Both the position numbers and the translations under genes were made by a program. This document shows positions 1-13,000 of a stretch of DNA of 64,000 bases, one piece after another. A model generated the notes under the pieces. The model saw only the letters and a list, made by a program, of their open reading frames with translations. It searched no databases and had not been told where the DNA came from. Each line of letters begins with the position of its first letter. The first letter of the stretch is position 1. The DNA is from Eutreptiella sp. 'Long Island Sound 2002' (Eukaryota > Euglenozoa > Euglenophyceae > Eutreptiales > Eutreptiaceae), in contig OZ038387.1 in assembly GCA_964036045.1 (NCBI GenBank), positions 19,716,348 to 19,780,347 on the forward strand. Direction: 5' to 3'.

Positions 1-492
1 TACGCACTCACCCCCCCCCCCCCCATTCCCTCGGGGGCTACAAAGGAGGACGTGACCTCTCCTTCTGATACCCCCACCCACTCAAGAAAGGAGGGGGAAA
101 AAGTAGCCTCTTTCAGCACCAGTTCTGGGTTTTCTGCATTTTACAAGAAAAAATGTTGGACCCCAGCCTATGCCTGGGCCTAGAGGCATCCTCACTAGCG
201 TAAAGGAATCCTCACTGGCCTAGAGCAATCCTCACTGTGGTGGGAGAAAAAATTTTTGCAGGCGGGGGGGGGGGGGGGTTGAGCCCCTTTCCTAAAGCCC
301 CCTTCTTCAGGGCTCATACGTCAGGCAGCCCAAAAAGCGGCAGAAAAAAAGACCACTCAATGATGAAACCTGTTTTTCAGGACTTCCCCACCCCCCACCA
401 ACAATGGTGGTGCTTATTTCTGGTCAATTCCAACTACATCCCATAGCACAAAAAAAAAGGATGCAGCACCCCACCATGGCATCCTGTTAGCA
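1..492. other. Homopolymer-rich DNA without a gene
   Basis: The stretch opens with a run of about 14 C and has a run of about 14 G near position 264-278. The only open frame is short and rich in shadow-like composition. I see no splice-flanked coding block and no recognisable motif. Confidence 0.6.
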
Positions 493-945
493 CTATAACT
501 CAGAGTGAGAAGAAGAATCTGACGAAGGGGAGGAGGAGGAAGAGGAGGACACTGGGGAGAGGCTGGAGCCCTTTGCACTTATGCCAAAGAAATCAGTGAT
601 GGTGGCCCTGCATGGTGTGGATGGCTGGGTAGGGGTATAGGGGGCAGGGGAAAGTGATGCCTCTTTGTCCAAAATGGTTTTCAACAAAGAGTCGCATATG
701 TTGTTTGAGTGGGCGTCATCATTGTGGTGTGGGCAGGTAGTGGCCGCAAACGGGCGCACTTGGCACGTTCCAATGCTTAGCCCCGCTACAAATGATCCAT
801 GGAGGTAAAATGTTTCCCTGCTCTCAGGCGCTGTGCTTCTTGACACCTTGTCTTTGCTTGGTTTTTTAAAGGCAATAAAGTTCACTGAACACCGGTTGTC
901 TGCTATCCCTTTTGCAACCTTCTGCCGCAACCCCCATATTTCTGT
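493..945 (-). CDS. Hypothetical C-terminal exon with PIP-box-like motif
   Basis: I do not recognise the protein. The frame is open from 945 (just below an in-frame TAG) to a stop at 493. There is no obvious ATG, so it is best read as the last exon of a minus-strand gene; the acceptor would be the cag at about 942-944, with a poor pyrimidine tract. The product is Lys/Cys/His-containing at first, then Pro/Thr-rich, and ends in a Ser-Asp tail. Near the C-terminus is TITDFFG, which resembles the hydrophobic core of a PCNA-interacting peptide (Qxx[ILM]xx[FY][FY]), but Arg stands where Gln is expected. PCNA binding is speculation. It could also be the tail of a transposase-like protein or a chance ORF. 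Confidence 0.35.
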   Translation of the reverse strand, partial: TEIWGLRQKVAKGIADNRCSVNFIAFKKPSKDKVSRSTAPESRETFYLHGSFVAGLSIGTCQVRPFAATTCPHHNDDAHSNNICDSLLKTILDKEASLSPAPYTPTQPSTPCRATITDFFGISAKGSSLSPVSSSSSSSPSSDSSSHSEL

Positions 946-1607
946 CTATCTAGTTTCTGCCCTTCAAAGGGGTGGAAGGAAACATCTCATCCATTAAAAA
1001 CATGCTCTGAATTCCAGGACTCTTCATAGGGGGTGCATGGCACAAGAAAGGCTTGGTGGCTATCCCCTGCAAGCAGTATAGGTCCATGTGGGCTTGGGTC
1101 ATTCAGGGGTGTTGCCACCGCTGCTGCCTATTTCTTCAAGATGATGGGTTTCCATACCTCCTTCTTCTCGCCGAGCATCCCGCTATGTGGCCAATTAATG
1201 GCAGCCAAGCCTCCACTGGAAAGGCCTGGGCTCATTAGCACGCCATTTCTGGGACATTTTGGCATAGCAGGCAAGCAGTCTGTAGCCGGGTTTTGCGGTA
1301 AAGTCCCTAAGTCATTTGGGACTCGGTGGTAGGTCCAAGGGGCAGGTACTCTTATCAGGGGGGCGTTGTGACAACGAATATGAGCACCCATGGTCAAGGC
1401 AGCCTGCAAGGCCACTGGCCGGCAGTAGGAGTGCATCCGAAGGATGTGTCAGCACAGCAAAGCCCAACCTTCGTCCGAATAGCAAACTTATTCATGTCCC
1501 TGGGGATACTGCATCGCTTCAGTATTGTCTGCAGCAAAGGATGTCCAGCCCCCATCCTCCCCAAGTATGTTTGCCAGTGCAGGACCTGCCTCCTGGCATT
1601 TTTGCAG
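946..1607. other. No confident gene; presumed upstream intron or 5' region
   Basis: Several overlapping open frames exist on both strands, but none shows the splice-flanked coding character of the exon at 1608. A donor-like gtatgt at 1565 sits only 43 bases before that exon, too close to call an intron with confidence. Any first exons of the downstream gene should lie here or outside the window. Confidence 0.4.
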
Positions 1608-1775
1608 GCGTTCACACCATCTGCTTGAAGGCTGGCGGTGTGTATGTCGCCATTCCCGATGTTGTGACTGTGACCGGGCTCAAGAAGGTGGATGCCGAGT
1701 TCACGAATGGCACTCTCTACGACCTCAACACCACCATTTTGCATTTGTTCGAGTATTTCAACGTCAAGTTTGAAG
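1608..1775 (+). CDS. Ectodomain exon 1 (internal)
   Basis: The acceptor is a T-rich tract ending tttgcag at 1607; the donor is gaag|gtgatt at 1776. The exon is symmetric (phase 1-1). It translates as a beta-rich stretch containing TGLKKVDAEFTNGTLYDLN, with two N-x-T sequons consistent with an extracellular segment. Upstream exons are missing, so the N-terminus and signal peptide are not seen. Confidence 0.6.
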
Positions 1776-4700
1776 GTGATTGCAAAGTGGATGGTGATTG
1801 GAGGGTTGCAGTATTGGGCCGTATTGCTCCTCCTCTTGAAAAAGGAGCGTTCCCTGAAGTGCGATGGCGTTCCAAAGGGAAAGGGATAGCTGAGGGCGAT
1901 CAGTCTGGAAAACAGTGTCATGTTTGGCATACATCCAGTGTAATTCCTTCCAAACCAATTCAAAAAGGATTCCAGGGTCCGGGGCCCACGACTGGCCAGT
2001 GTGCAATGAGGCGAGGTGTAGTCAACCAATACCATCTCGGATAGTTTCCGACTTCGAGTTTGAACCCTAGCGTGGAGACCTTGTGCTTTACTCCCGGCGC
2101 TGCTCGTATGTTGTTTCCTTACCTGCGGCTCATGCCTGGGACTGGATTCCAAACCACGAAGGTAGCTCGATATTCTTGTTCTTCGGTAGACATCCCTGCA
2201 CAGGGACGACAATCTATTCATTCATGCAGCCCTACCTTCGCCATAGCGCTGTGGCATCCTTCTCCTGCTGTGCCTTCATGATGTATAGTGCTATGCCTCT
2301 GTTGCCAGTCACTGGGGGCGTGAGTGGGGAAGGGGGCTTTCGTTCGCACTCAACCTCAACCTCTTGTTTCTGCTCCTTTGAATGTCCTGCTCGACTCCCA
2401 CCAAGTCCTGCATTGTACATGACAAAGAGGCGAGCGATTGTGCTTCACCACAAGGCCGTTGTCAGACCTCGGGCATGCAAACGACACAGAAGCCAAGTGT
2501 TCTCCCACCCCGGCACCTGAGCGCCAGCATGTACGTACATCCAGAGGCTCAACCTCCACAAACAAAACAGGGCACAGCATCAGATCTTTCCAGCTGGTAA
2601 TTATTACCTGCATATCTCCCACCCTCACCCCCCCTGTGCCACCACCTGGCAAGGGAGAGGGTGGCAAGAGGCAATAGGCGCCGCTAGCTTCAGACAGTCA
2701 CGCATCTTTGCCAGCAACAGCTGGATATGGCCACACATTGGTCCTAGTTTTCGGAGCAAGATAGATAGGTTTGCTGAGCAAGGTACATGACTACACCCCC
2801 CGCTTCTAATTGGAGGTCAGTCGGCAAACACGTGTGTGTTGCGGGGCGGCCTGCCCCGCCTATGTGTGGTGGGTAATCCACAGTATAAAGCGGAATAAAG
2901 GGCAAACACTGTCGAGGGAACATGCGGGAGTCTGATTTTGTCAACATGGGGGTTCGGGAATGCCATCCATCACATGCACGTTCGTGAGTTTTTATGAGGC
3001 GTCTTGGTGCATTGCATTTGATGGACAGGATTCCGCGTCTCAAAGAAAGACGTGTACACCCTGGATGATACATGTCCTCCCGGAGAAGGCAACAAGGAAT
3101 ACAACCCTTGTGATTATGGGCCGAACTGTCGCCAGGTCAACGCTGACACGTTGGAATGGACCAAACGCAATCTGCAATTCACGAAGTCCGGCGCCTACAA
3201 GGTACAGTGTGCTGTGCTGTGTGCCTCTAACACAAAAGTCTTAGAATAGGGGTGGTGGGGACCCATCTCAGATTGCTGAAAGCAGGGGGGCGGGACGGAG
3301 TGACGTCGGGCGCTGCTGGCATGCATCCGTTCCTGGTATGGCCCCGCCTCTGTTCAACGTCGGTACATCCTTTACACAGAACACCAGCGAAGCGCTTTGG
3401 GCATGGGCTCAGCTGCAAATCACCCCCCCCCCAACGAATGTTTTCGGTAGGGAACCGCTTGACCCCTGAACTGAAAGCCCACTTTTGAAGGGGAAAGGGG
3501 GGGTGTTGCCATCAAGGCTGAGGAAGGCGGGGGGGCGGGGGGCAGTAGATGAAATACGTCCCACATCTCACATTCAACCTTTTTCTCCATATGGAACCTC
3601 TAGCGAATGGTGGGGGGCCAGGCCTACCTCTGAGTACCCCTGATCAGCCCCCCCCCCCCCTGTGGCAACTAGGCCCACCTATGCCATGGGCCCTAAAAGG
3701 GCTGCTGTCGGGCTATATCAGCCCATATTTTTATCATATTTATCACCCAATATTTGGCCAAAAGTGGTATGTTGTTCGGAGCCATTGTCTGCGAGGTGGA
3801 CTTGCTGAAGGCAGTAGAGTTTCAACCAGAATGCTGCTTCCGGCTGCTAGGCGGGGGAGAAACTACAGGGACCATTGCAGAGCAGGGCCAATACAGTGGG
3901 TGAACCAAGCAGCCTTGGGTCCAACCTGGGGTATCCAGGCCACTAACGAGAAGAGACTGAACCCCTAGCGGATCGTCCTCAGGGTCTGTTACGGGCGTTT
4001 TGATTTCGCTGAGAAGGGAACGGCAGGTGAATTTAATGGCAGCACAAACGGAATGGTGCAATTTCTGCGTGATTTTATCGGGAGCCTAATAGGGGGCTGG
4101 GGGCCACACAATGTCCTCTAACTTTCTGCCATTGTTGTACTGTTACAATACAACACCACCAATCTGACCTCCGTCAGGCTGTGGCCATCCCTGGGACCGC
4201 CAAAGCCACTTCCGCCCTTCGACGCCACTTTGCTATTTTGGGGTCCCAGCCCCAACATTATCAATACTGCGGCCCACTGCCCGTGGCCCTTTCAAAAGCC
4301 ATTTGCACTCGTTTGTTGAGAAATGTGGGTTGCAAATGCCCCAGCACCCAAGAGGTCATCCCGGCAGTCCAGGTGGCAATAAACAACCATTGTTTCAAAT
4401 ATGTTCTATGATCCCAAATGTGACTGTAGCAACACTTTCGTTAGGCAGTTTGAGCAACTGTAAGACCACATCCATTGATTTATGGGGCTTTTTTACTTTT
4501 CAACTCCTCCAATGCATCCCTCCCCTGCTCTGTTCTGTTGTCTGCTTGTCCTTTCCTTTTTTTTTTTGGTCAAGAAATTCCCCCGGAGGCTGCTCCCATA
4601 ATCCGTCCTGATTGCCGTGTGCATCCTTGCTCAAGAGGTGCGGGGTGGTCCGGTCGTTGCCCTCATCCCCGCCCCCCTTGGCGTGGAACAAGCAATGCCA

Positions 4701-6973
4701 CCGATTTATATCCGAAAACTCAAAGCACTGCATGCACCCGGAAGTACCAATTAGCGTACTTACTTAGCCTGTATGGCAACCCCCCACCCTCCCACCCCCC
4801 CATCCAGACAACGGCTGCCAGACTCCCTATCTCGGAGTTGTGTGCTCCCTGTGAGTCCCCCTCCTCTTCCACAACACAGAATGGGGCTACTACTTGTCCA
4901 CGGCGGCAGTGCGCGGGGGTGGGGGGTGGCATCAAGGCTGAGGTACTGTGCCGGTTGGCCAAAGGGGGGGGCGGGGCGGAAAAGACTAGCCAAAACACCG
5001 GTTTCCAAATGCCAAACGCAGTCCCTTTTCGTGTAGGTGACAGAGCTCCGATGCTTCCGACGATGACATGAGGGAGAAGGAGGGAAGGGCAGTACCAGTC
5101 CACTGGTCTGTATGCCCGCTGGCATTCGGGGGGGGGGGGGGGGTGGCAGGAACTGTTGTACACAGGGGCATGCCATCTCAGGTCCTTGCAGGAGGGCAGG
5201 GGCAGGGGAGGGTCCTGCTCTTAAAGGGGGGAAAGGTGCAATGGGTTGGGACTCACCCCTGCCCCCTGCCGGACCTGCGATATGCGTTGCGCAGTGTTAA
5301 TGGGGACGCAATGGTCGCTGCGTTTCCTTGCATCCATGTCTGACAAGGATTGGATGCCATGTGCCACGCATCCGCCTTCACGTGACCCCCTGCATTTGCA
5401 GCTCTGCTATTTCCACCAAGTCAGCAAGAGTTGGGAGGAGCTGCTCAATTTCGAAGTGGACAACTACAAAGTGGGAGGGGCTCCAGGCGGCACGGCAACA
5501 GGACCATTTCATTGGATATGGTGGGTGTTCATCGGATGTTGCATTCTGGTAATCCTGTTGCTGATCTTCCTCGGGTGGTATTGTCTGTTTGGTTACAAGA
5601 AGCCACAAGAAGCACCTCGGAAGCAAGTCACTCCAACGCTACCGATATCCAATGACAATGTATGTGCTACTGTTTGGTATTGTATCGGGCACGGCGGTCG
5701 AACAGCACGGATTTGAAGTACAGGGCTTGCTCATCTGTTCAAGGCTTTATTTGGGACCCTGTTGCATGAACCCACCCACTCCGCACAACTAGGGGACATC
5801 TCGGCAAAGATTGTCTGCTTGGCTCGAAGGGGCGCGCGCTAGGCACCAGGGACGGGGTCACACTGAGGCATGGAGGGTTGACAGCAGCAGCACAGGTCTC
5901 ACCAGAGCACCAGTCATCTGCTATGGGCATGGCCTGGGCTGAGATTGTCAGCCACCACATTGCCCCCCCCCCCCCCGTGATGTATTAGAACGGCTGTACA
6001 CCGTAGGGGGAGGGGTAGGTACCTCCCCTGACCCCCCCCTACCCCCCTCCCCTTTGACCCCCCCCTCCTCCCCTTCTAATGTGTAATTGAATGCACGGAA
6101 TTAGGGTCCCCCCTTTATTGGGGGTACCCGGTTCATCAGTCAGTCACAGGCCATCATACCCCTATAAGTTCCTCTCCTGCCCTCCCCACCTGGGCCACCC
6201 CCACCTTGTTTGAGTAAACCATCACAGAGCACTGTTCTGGCAGGGGCCGTCAGTGCCCCAGTGGTGAATCACTGGATTTGTAAAGCATCTGGCGTGGCTT
6301 CGGTTCCAGGCATTATGCTGGAATCATCTGCAGGCTGGCACAGAAAAAGAAAAACTTCCTCTCCATTTTTTCACAGCTCATGATGAAAGTACTGAAAGTA
6401 CTGGGACACCCTGGGAGGAGGGGGGTCCCAGCCAAACCCCCCCCCCCCTCAGACCCCCCCCTTCTAATACATCACTGCCCCCCCCCCCCCCCCCGCCCGC
6501 AGAGGACTGCAACGGGGGTGAGTGACGTATGCCTCTGTGCCCTGAGCGCCCCCGTTGCGCCGAGTGTGGGGATCGGCTCTGCCTGTGAGCACATATGTAA
6601 GTGTGCTGACTGCCCGCTCCGTCAGAACTCACAGTGTGGCCAAATAGCTTTGGGTCTCACCTGGGGGGAACTATTACTTTGGTCCACCTGTGAGGGAATC
6701 CTGAACCAGAACCAACCAGCAAAACAGATGTGGAGGTTTTGTGCAAAGTTGACCTGTGAGCCACAGGGTTATTCAAGGGACCAAGACCCCCTGCACCCCC
6801 CTCCCCCTCCAGAATCCGAAGCCCATGCCCATGGGACCACGAGATCCCACGGGATCCAAACCAGGCGGCTCACATATATTTGAGACGCCACGCGTCCCCC
6901 TGTGGTTGGCTACTGGTGTATATTGTGGGGTGCTGTAGCCCAAGGGGTTGAATTGCGGTTTGAACAATTTGTG

Positions 6974-7024
<51 letters not shown>

Positions 7025-10000
7025 AAAAGTATCCCCCAATAAGTCACATTGCCAGCGGTGTTGTTTGATCACCCCAGCTGTCAGAAAGTACCTAGGGCAT
7101 TTTTGGGGTATGTTGGCTCGGGTATGCTGGTGTTTTTTTTTTTGTGCGGGGGTGGGGGCCTTTTTGGTTCTGGTTTTTTTCCCCTTGATTGGCACCTTCA
7201 AATAGGGGATTCCCTGGGAACCTGGCGGCCGCTGGATCCGGCGGGAACCCGAACTCATCAACGCCAGGCTCCCGCAACCCGGCAAACGATGGGTTCGGCT
7301 ATACAGGGTTCTCCAGTCGCAGACCATATTGGGTGTGGTGGACACGGGGGGGGGGGGAGATGAGGACACCAGGACCCTCCCCCGCCCACTGGGGACACCA
7401 AGACGCAGCCATCAAACCATACACCACTTTCTGTACTCTGTTCTTTGAAATTGTGCGATCTGTCCAAGCACACATTCCCGTCTTATATGGCCCATGTTGC
7501 AGGGGAAGTCAGGTTTTCGCTTGTTGGGGGGGGGGTGTCGATAGAGCCCCCAAAACCTGGGGGGCTGGGTTCGGGAAAAGGGCTCAATTGACAGGGCCAT
7601 TCATCAGTTGTTATGAACTCTGGCGCCAAAGGTGCCGAAAATTTTTTTGAAATGCAAGTGGTCATTTTTTTTCCACCAAATTCATGGCAAATGATGATTT
7701 TTCTGAACCCCCTCGACACACTGATTCCAAAAATCCCATTTTCATGTTTTACCGAACTTTGGGTCCGGGTCACCTCTGGCCCAGGGGTCAGGCCCGTCAA
7801 TTGAGCCTTTTTGGGGGCAGGTCCTAGTCAGAGGGCTGTATTGACCCCCCCCCCCCTCCGCAAACGAAAGCCCACCCATTCCATCTGCCGAGATCCTGGA
7901 GCTTTGCGGACTCTGTTTGCGCCTTTCAGGGAAAGGCCAGAGATCCAGACATCTTACTCACCCCAGACCCTGTGGGCCCTTCATTGAATCCCATCTATCC
8001 TGGGAAGCAAGAAGATGATGCTGCAGTCACTATTGACATGGTATTCCCATGCCTCTCAGGCGTAATGACAGTGGGGGGTCAAGTTGCGAGATTTGCCACT
8101 CCCAGACGTCGATGCCCCATGCATCACAACCCATTGTTGCCAATGCCCCACAATGCACACTGTGGGGCTGCTACATGTGGTTCATTTGCACACATGACTG
8201 GAGCCCCTGTATACCACCTGAGGATAATTTTAGAGAGGGACAAATTTGATGTGGACAAATTTGGAAGCCCTACCTCGTACCAAATATTTCCTTCAATTTT
8301 AAGGATGCGATGTGTCAAAATGTGTGCACCACGCATGGGCTGCAGGAGGGGTGGGTTTTCTGCGCGCTGCATGCAGTGTGAATGCGCAACAAAGATGAGA
8401 CGTTGTGTCAACTGACACTGCGTTCTCTGTAGGTCCTCAAGACCGCCGATGTTCACATCAGAAGGAGAGTCGTGGGCAGATGGACAGTGGTCCAGCGGGG
8501 GCTGTGCGCAGTCTTCACACCACTGTCTTTTTCAGCCCACAGGAAATAACAGCAGCCATGCAGAGCCCACAAGGAAATAGCAGCAACCATCCAGAGCCCA
8601 CCAGGAAATAATAGCAGCCATGCCGAGGCCAGCACGAAAGAACAGCAACCATCCAGAGCCCACCAGGAAATAGCAGCAACCATCCAGAGCCCACCAGGAA
8701 ATAACAGCAGCCATCCAGAGCCCACCAGGAAATAGTAGCAACCATCCAGAGCCCACCAGGAAATAGCAGCAACCATCCAGAGCCCACCAGGAAATAACAG
8801 CAACCATCCAGAGGCCACCATGAAATAGTAGCAACCATCCAGAGCCCACCAGGAAACAGCAGCAGCCATCCAGAGCCCACCAGGAAATAGCAGCAACCAT
8901 CCAGAGCCCACCAGGAAATAGCAGCCATCCACTATGAAGCAACAGCAAGGGACCTTATACCAAAAATATCCTTCATTTCTAAAGACCAGTTCCAAATCCC
9001 CCCCCCCTAATTTTATCCCTCCCAAAGAAAAACCCCCTCAAATTAATCCTTCGGTGGTATCTAGATTTGGTTAATGCCATGCTCTATTTTGCTCTTGATG
9101 CAGTAGATAGGCCACACAGAAGAGCATTTGGTGTTTGGGGCTCAGTATTGAGATCCAGCAATGACATTTTCTTGTCCAGTCATTTGTGGTGTTGAAGGTG
9201 ATGGAAGGCATAGCTCTCCATGTTGACTGTACCACCATGCATAGGGTGACCCCTGGTAAGGCTGTGTCTTACATCTGCTGTGACAGGAATGACAGAGCTT
9301 GTAGTTCCACGGTGTTGTCCGTTGGACTGAGTGAGTCCCAGGGTCCATAGCTTCATGTTCTCTCAGGGGTTGGGTTCGGCCTCAGTTTAGCGTTGGGGGG
9401 GCGCCATGTTCGTATAATTGTCACATTTCCGACAGTTTACACCACTGGGTCAGAAGCACAAACACAAGACCCCGCAAGGTTCTGGATTGTTGGTGGCCAA
9501 TACCCTTTCCTCCCATGCCATCATTCTTGATCAAAACTCCTACCTGCTAGTACTTTGCATTTTAGCATCTGCCTGCTGATGCCCACACACCATGGTCCTG
9601 ATTGTGCTGCTGTTTCAAGTGAGCACTGACGATACGCAGAACGACTATTTCTTCAAGAAGGATGCGTGCATTAATGACTGCCGTAGGGCACCATAGGTTC
9701 TGAGTTTGGATTTGCAGGTGCATGGTCTCCTGAACCTCAGGTTGTGGAGGAATCATAATGCACTGTCTGTCTTTCCAGCCCCCCAGCCTGTATGGCAACC
9801 CCCCCACCCCCCAGCCTTTCATTTGGGCAAAACAACCTGTTTGTTTCGTTCAGGGACTCCCACAGGCTCAACAACTTCAGCCAGAAAGGGGTTGGCGCTT
9901 ACCAGGGTGAAGATCCTGAGAGTGTGGGCGTCCAGAATCTTTTCAGCATAAAACGGCAACTATGAAGCGCTTAAAGACAGTTATGGGGTGGGGTGCGGGT

Positions 10001-13000
10001 CAGTGTGCCCCCACTTTTTTGGTGTGTTTTCAAATGCTTCCTGCATCCACGTCCCACCATCATTCTGCCTCATTGCAAGAGAACACATTGCAGCTGCCCT
10101 GCTGCAAGGGAATGAACCACAGGAGCCTCTTGCCAGTCTTCTTCAGCAATTTGGCCAGAGATCAGGTTGCTGGCAGACTACTTGAGGGGATTCCTGAACG
10201 GATCGAAGGTGCTCCAACGGGTGTTCGCAGCAGGGCCCTTCCCCCACAGGGTAGCAATTGCATGTGTACGTGCTGCAATGTCTGCTTGCAGGACAAATCC
10301 ATTAGGAGCCCGAACTCTGCCAGAACCGCTTGGACTGAGGCCACTTATGATATGTCGCCACGTGCTGCTCCTGATCAGGTTCTTGCGCGTGCCGGTCATG
10401 CATTCTGGGCTCTTCCGCGGTGGCGCTCGGCTGACAGCAGGCCTCAGGGTGGCAACAAGGGTTTACCTGTGTTCTTTGGGAAGGATCCCAACGTTGTCGC
10501 TGCGCACTAGACAGTGGGGTGGTCTTTAGAGATATTAGCGATTTTTTGTTGCTGTGAACAACTGCCTTTCAAGACCACCCTGTCATTGCTCGGCAGAGGC
10601 TCCGGCTGGTTGAGTGGTTTTAGTGTTTCAGGCTGATACAGCCAGGTCTCTGGATCACTGGATGGGGCACTGCTCCGGAAGCGAAGCTGAGGGTGCCGAA
10701 CACTGCCTGGAAGCCTACCCAGAGGTCATGGGTTCGAGCTCAAGGTTCGACAACGATGGTCGGAAACACGTTTAGTTTCGCGCCAACTGGCGGGATTCCC
10801 GTTCGGTTGAGAGCACATGTTTCATGCACTCATAGTCCCAGTTTCAAATCCCAGCAGTTGAACGCGGTCGTTTTTTCTTTTTTTTTTCTTCGGTGAGGCA
10901 CTGCCATGTCTTCATTTACCGTGGAGCTGACGGTGTCTGCCAGCACCCTTTGATAGGCGTCCAGGGCTGAATCTGGCGGGGAGGTGGCTCTCAGGTCTGA
11001 ACAGTCCGCTGCACCGCACTCATTGAACCAGAGCTCATTGCCTCAGCCTGTGGGGCAAGGAATGTGGCAACTGCCAAAGCCACCCACCCGCTCCGGCCCC
11101 CCATTGTGAAACATGCCGTTCTCGCATTTCGAAACATCCACTTTTTGGTGGATTTGAGATGTCACAGACCCGGGGTGCTTCGCATTGCCCTTCGTGTCAT
11201 CTCTGCAGAGCGCGCCTGTGGCCTCGCCTGGTATGGTGAGCCCGCCTGTCGTGACGAGCCCTGTGCAGTCAATTCAGAAGCCTGACAAAGCGGAGGCAGA
11301 CTTCGCAGCAGCCCCACCTCCACCTGCGCCTCCACGTCCCCATCTCGAAGTGCCAAAGAGTCCCGGAATTCCCGCCCATAGCCCCACCAACACCGTTTCT
11401 CCCAAGACACGCACTTCAGCATGGCTGGAAATGACCCGGGCCATGGGGGCAAACGCAAGCATTATGTCGCAGGTGGCCCTCCCCTGCACACCAGGAAGTA
11501 GTGCCTCTTACATCCCTTGTGCTCGCTCGTGCAAATGGTTTGTCTGTCCCAGGGCTGTCCGTGAGGACCCATCGTTGTTTTTGCGCAGGACAGTCGTCCT
11601 CAAGGATGACCCTTGGGGCCGGCGGCAATTGGCGAACCGCCTTTGGTCACCAATGCTGCAGTGGTAGTCCCACCACCACCTGCTGTCAACCCCAGTTTTT
11701 GACTGGCCCCCTGCTGTGGGAAATTGTCACACTGTTGGTCAATTATCGTCCTTTGCACCATTTTGGGTGAAGTATAACGGAAAAAATTTGTTCTCGCTAC
11801 AGATGGCCCTGCCTGTTCCACTGGTGAGGGGCTTGGGATCCTATTCAGCTCTAAAAAGAGCAACTCACAGATTTGCCAGCAGATGTGGTCTGGATGGCTG
11901 AGAATAGCTTGTCAATGTCAGCTGGTTGATTGAATTGCCCCATGCCGGGTGGTGTTTGCACAGATAGGTGGTGTTTGCACAGATGCCTGACAATAGTTTG
12001 CAGAAGTGTCAGGTGCGGTGCAAACATATAGGCACATGCTTTGCAATCTTTCTGGCGTATGCTTACATAGTGCCATCACCACTGTCGTATTTGTGACATT
12101 CGGCTGCTGACCGGAGAACCCGCTTGGGGGGGGGGGTTGAAAAAATTGCTGCACCAACAACCGCCGAGCCAATTTGCACCTCCAATGGGAGCGTTTTGGC
12201 CTCCAATGCGCCTGTGGTGGAAGGTGAGGGGGAGAGGTTGGAAAATGGGGCTCTGGTGACCCCCAACCCCCCGCGGAGCAATGTCCCCCGGCACAGAGAT
12301 ATAGAAAACCCGACATTGCTAGTGCCGGAAGTTTTATTGGCGGCTCAAAGCAGCCACATGCACCCAAAGCACCCAAGAAATTTTCATGAAAGTTCATGGC
12401 ATGTAAGGCTGCTGAAAGGGAGGATGTGTGGCCTCATACACAAAATATCACTGTCGTTGCTGCCCTGGACCCTCAGGATTCAATTTGGGCTTGTCAATAG
12501 AGCCTAGGGCTGAAAGTAATAGTGACATGTTTATTTTTGGTAAGGGTGATTACGGAAATCTTTTGTCCCTCTTATGGTAACGGGTAAATTTAGGCGCTGA
12601 AGCTGCCAAAATTTTCTCTGGGGGCCAAAAGTGGTCCAAAATCTCAAAGAAAATTTTCTTTCAAAAACTGTCATGAGGCCCATCAAATTGGTCAGAATCA
12701 GTTTTTGATCAGAATGTACAGAACACGAAGATGTATGTGGTGGGGGTCAACAATGACTATTTTTTCAGGGGTCAAAAGTGGCCAAAATTGGCCAAAATTT
12801 GTCAGCCTGTCGTCATCGTCATTTTGTCATTTCGTCATTGGGGTGTGGGGGGACAGGGCAGGGCGTTGCTTTAATTTTCATTTTGGCAGGGGGTGGGGCT
12901 CCCCCCTAGACCCCTTTCCCCCTCCCCTGGACCTCCCCCCTCCCACCTCGCTCTAAGTCACCTAAGAATCATGGTTCTGGGCACCTTCTTTCGTTGAAGC

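Noticed and set aside
1565-1607. A 43-base mini-intron (gtatgt ... tttgcag); similar tiny candidates at 18326-18350 and 23124-23152
   Set aside because: Far shorter than every other intron here and not needed for an open frame in two cases; likely coincidental splice words.
1394-2221. 275-codon minus-strand ORF
   Set aside because: It covers the plus-strand exon 1608-1775, which has good splice sites, compatible phase and better protein character. The minus frame has no motif and looks like its shadow.
8453-9025. Three long minus-strand ORFs rich in Trp/Gly/Leu
   Set aside because: They are translations of the 31-bp minisatellite in different frames; the repetition explains their openness.
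10600-10885. Functional tRNA gene
   Set aside because: Box A and box B words exist but no cloverleaf with a 7-bp acceptor stem could be drawn; left as a SINE-like guess.
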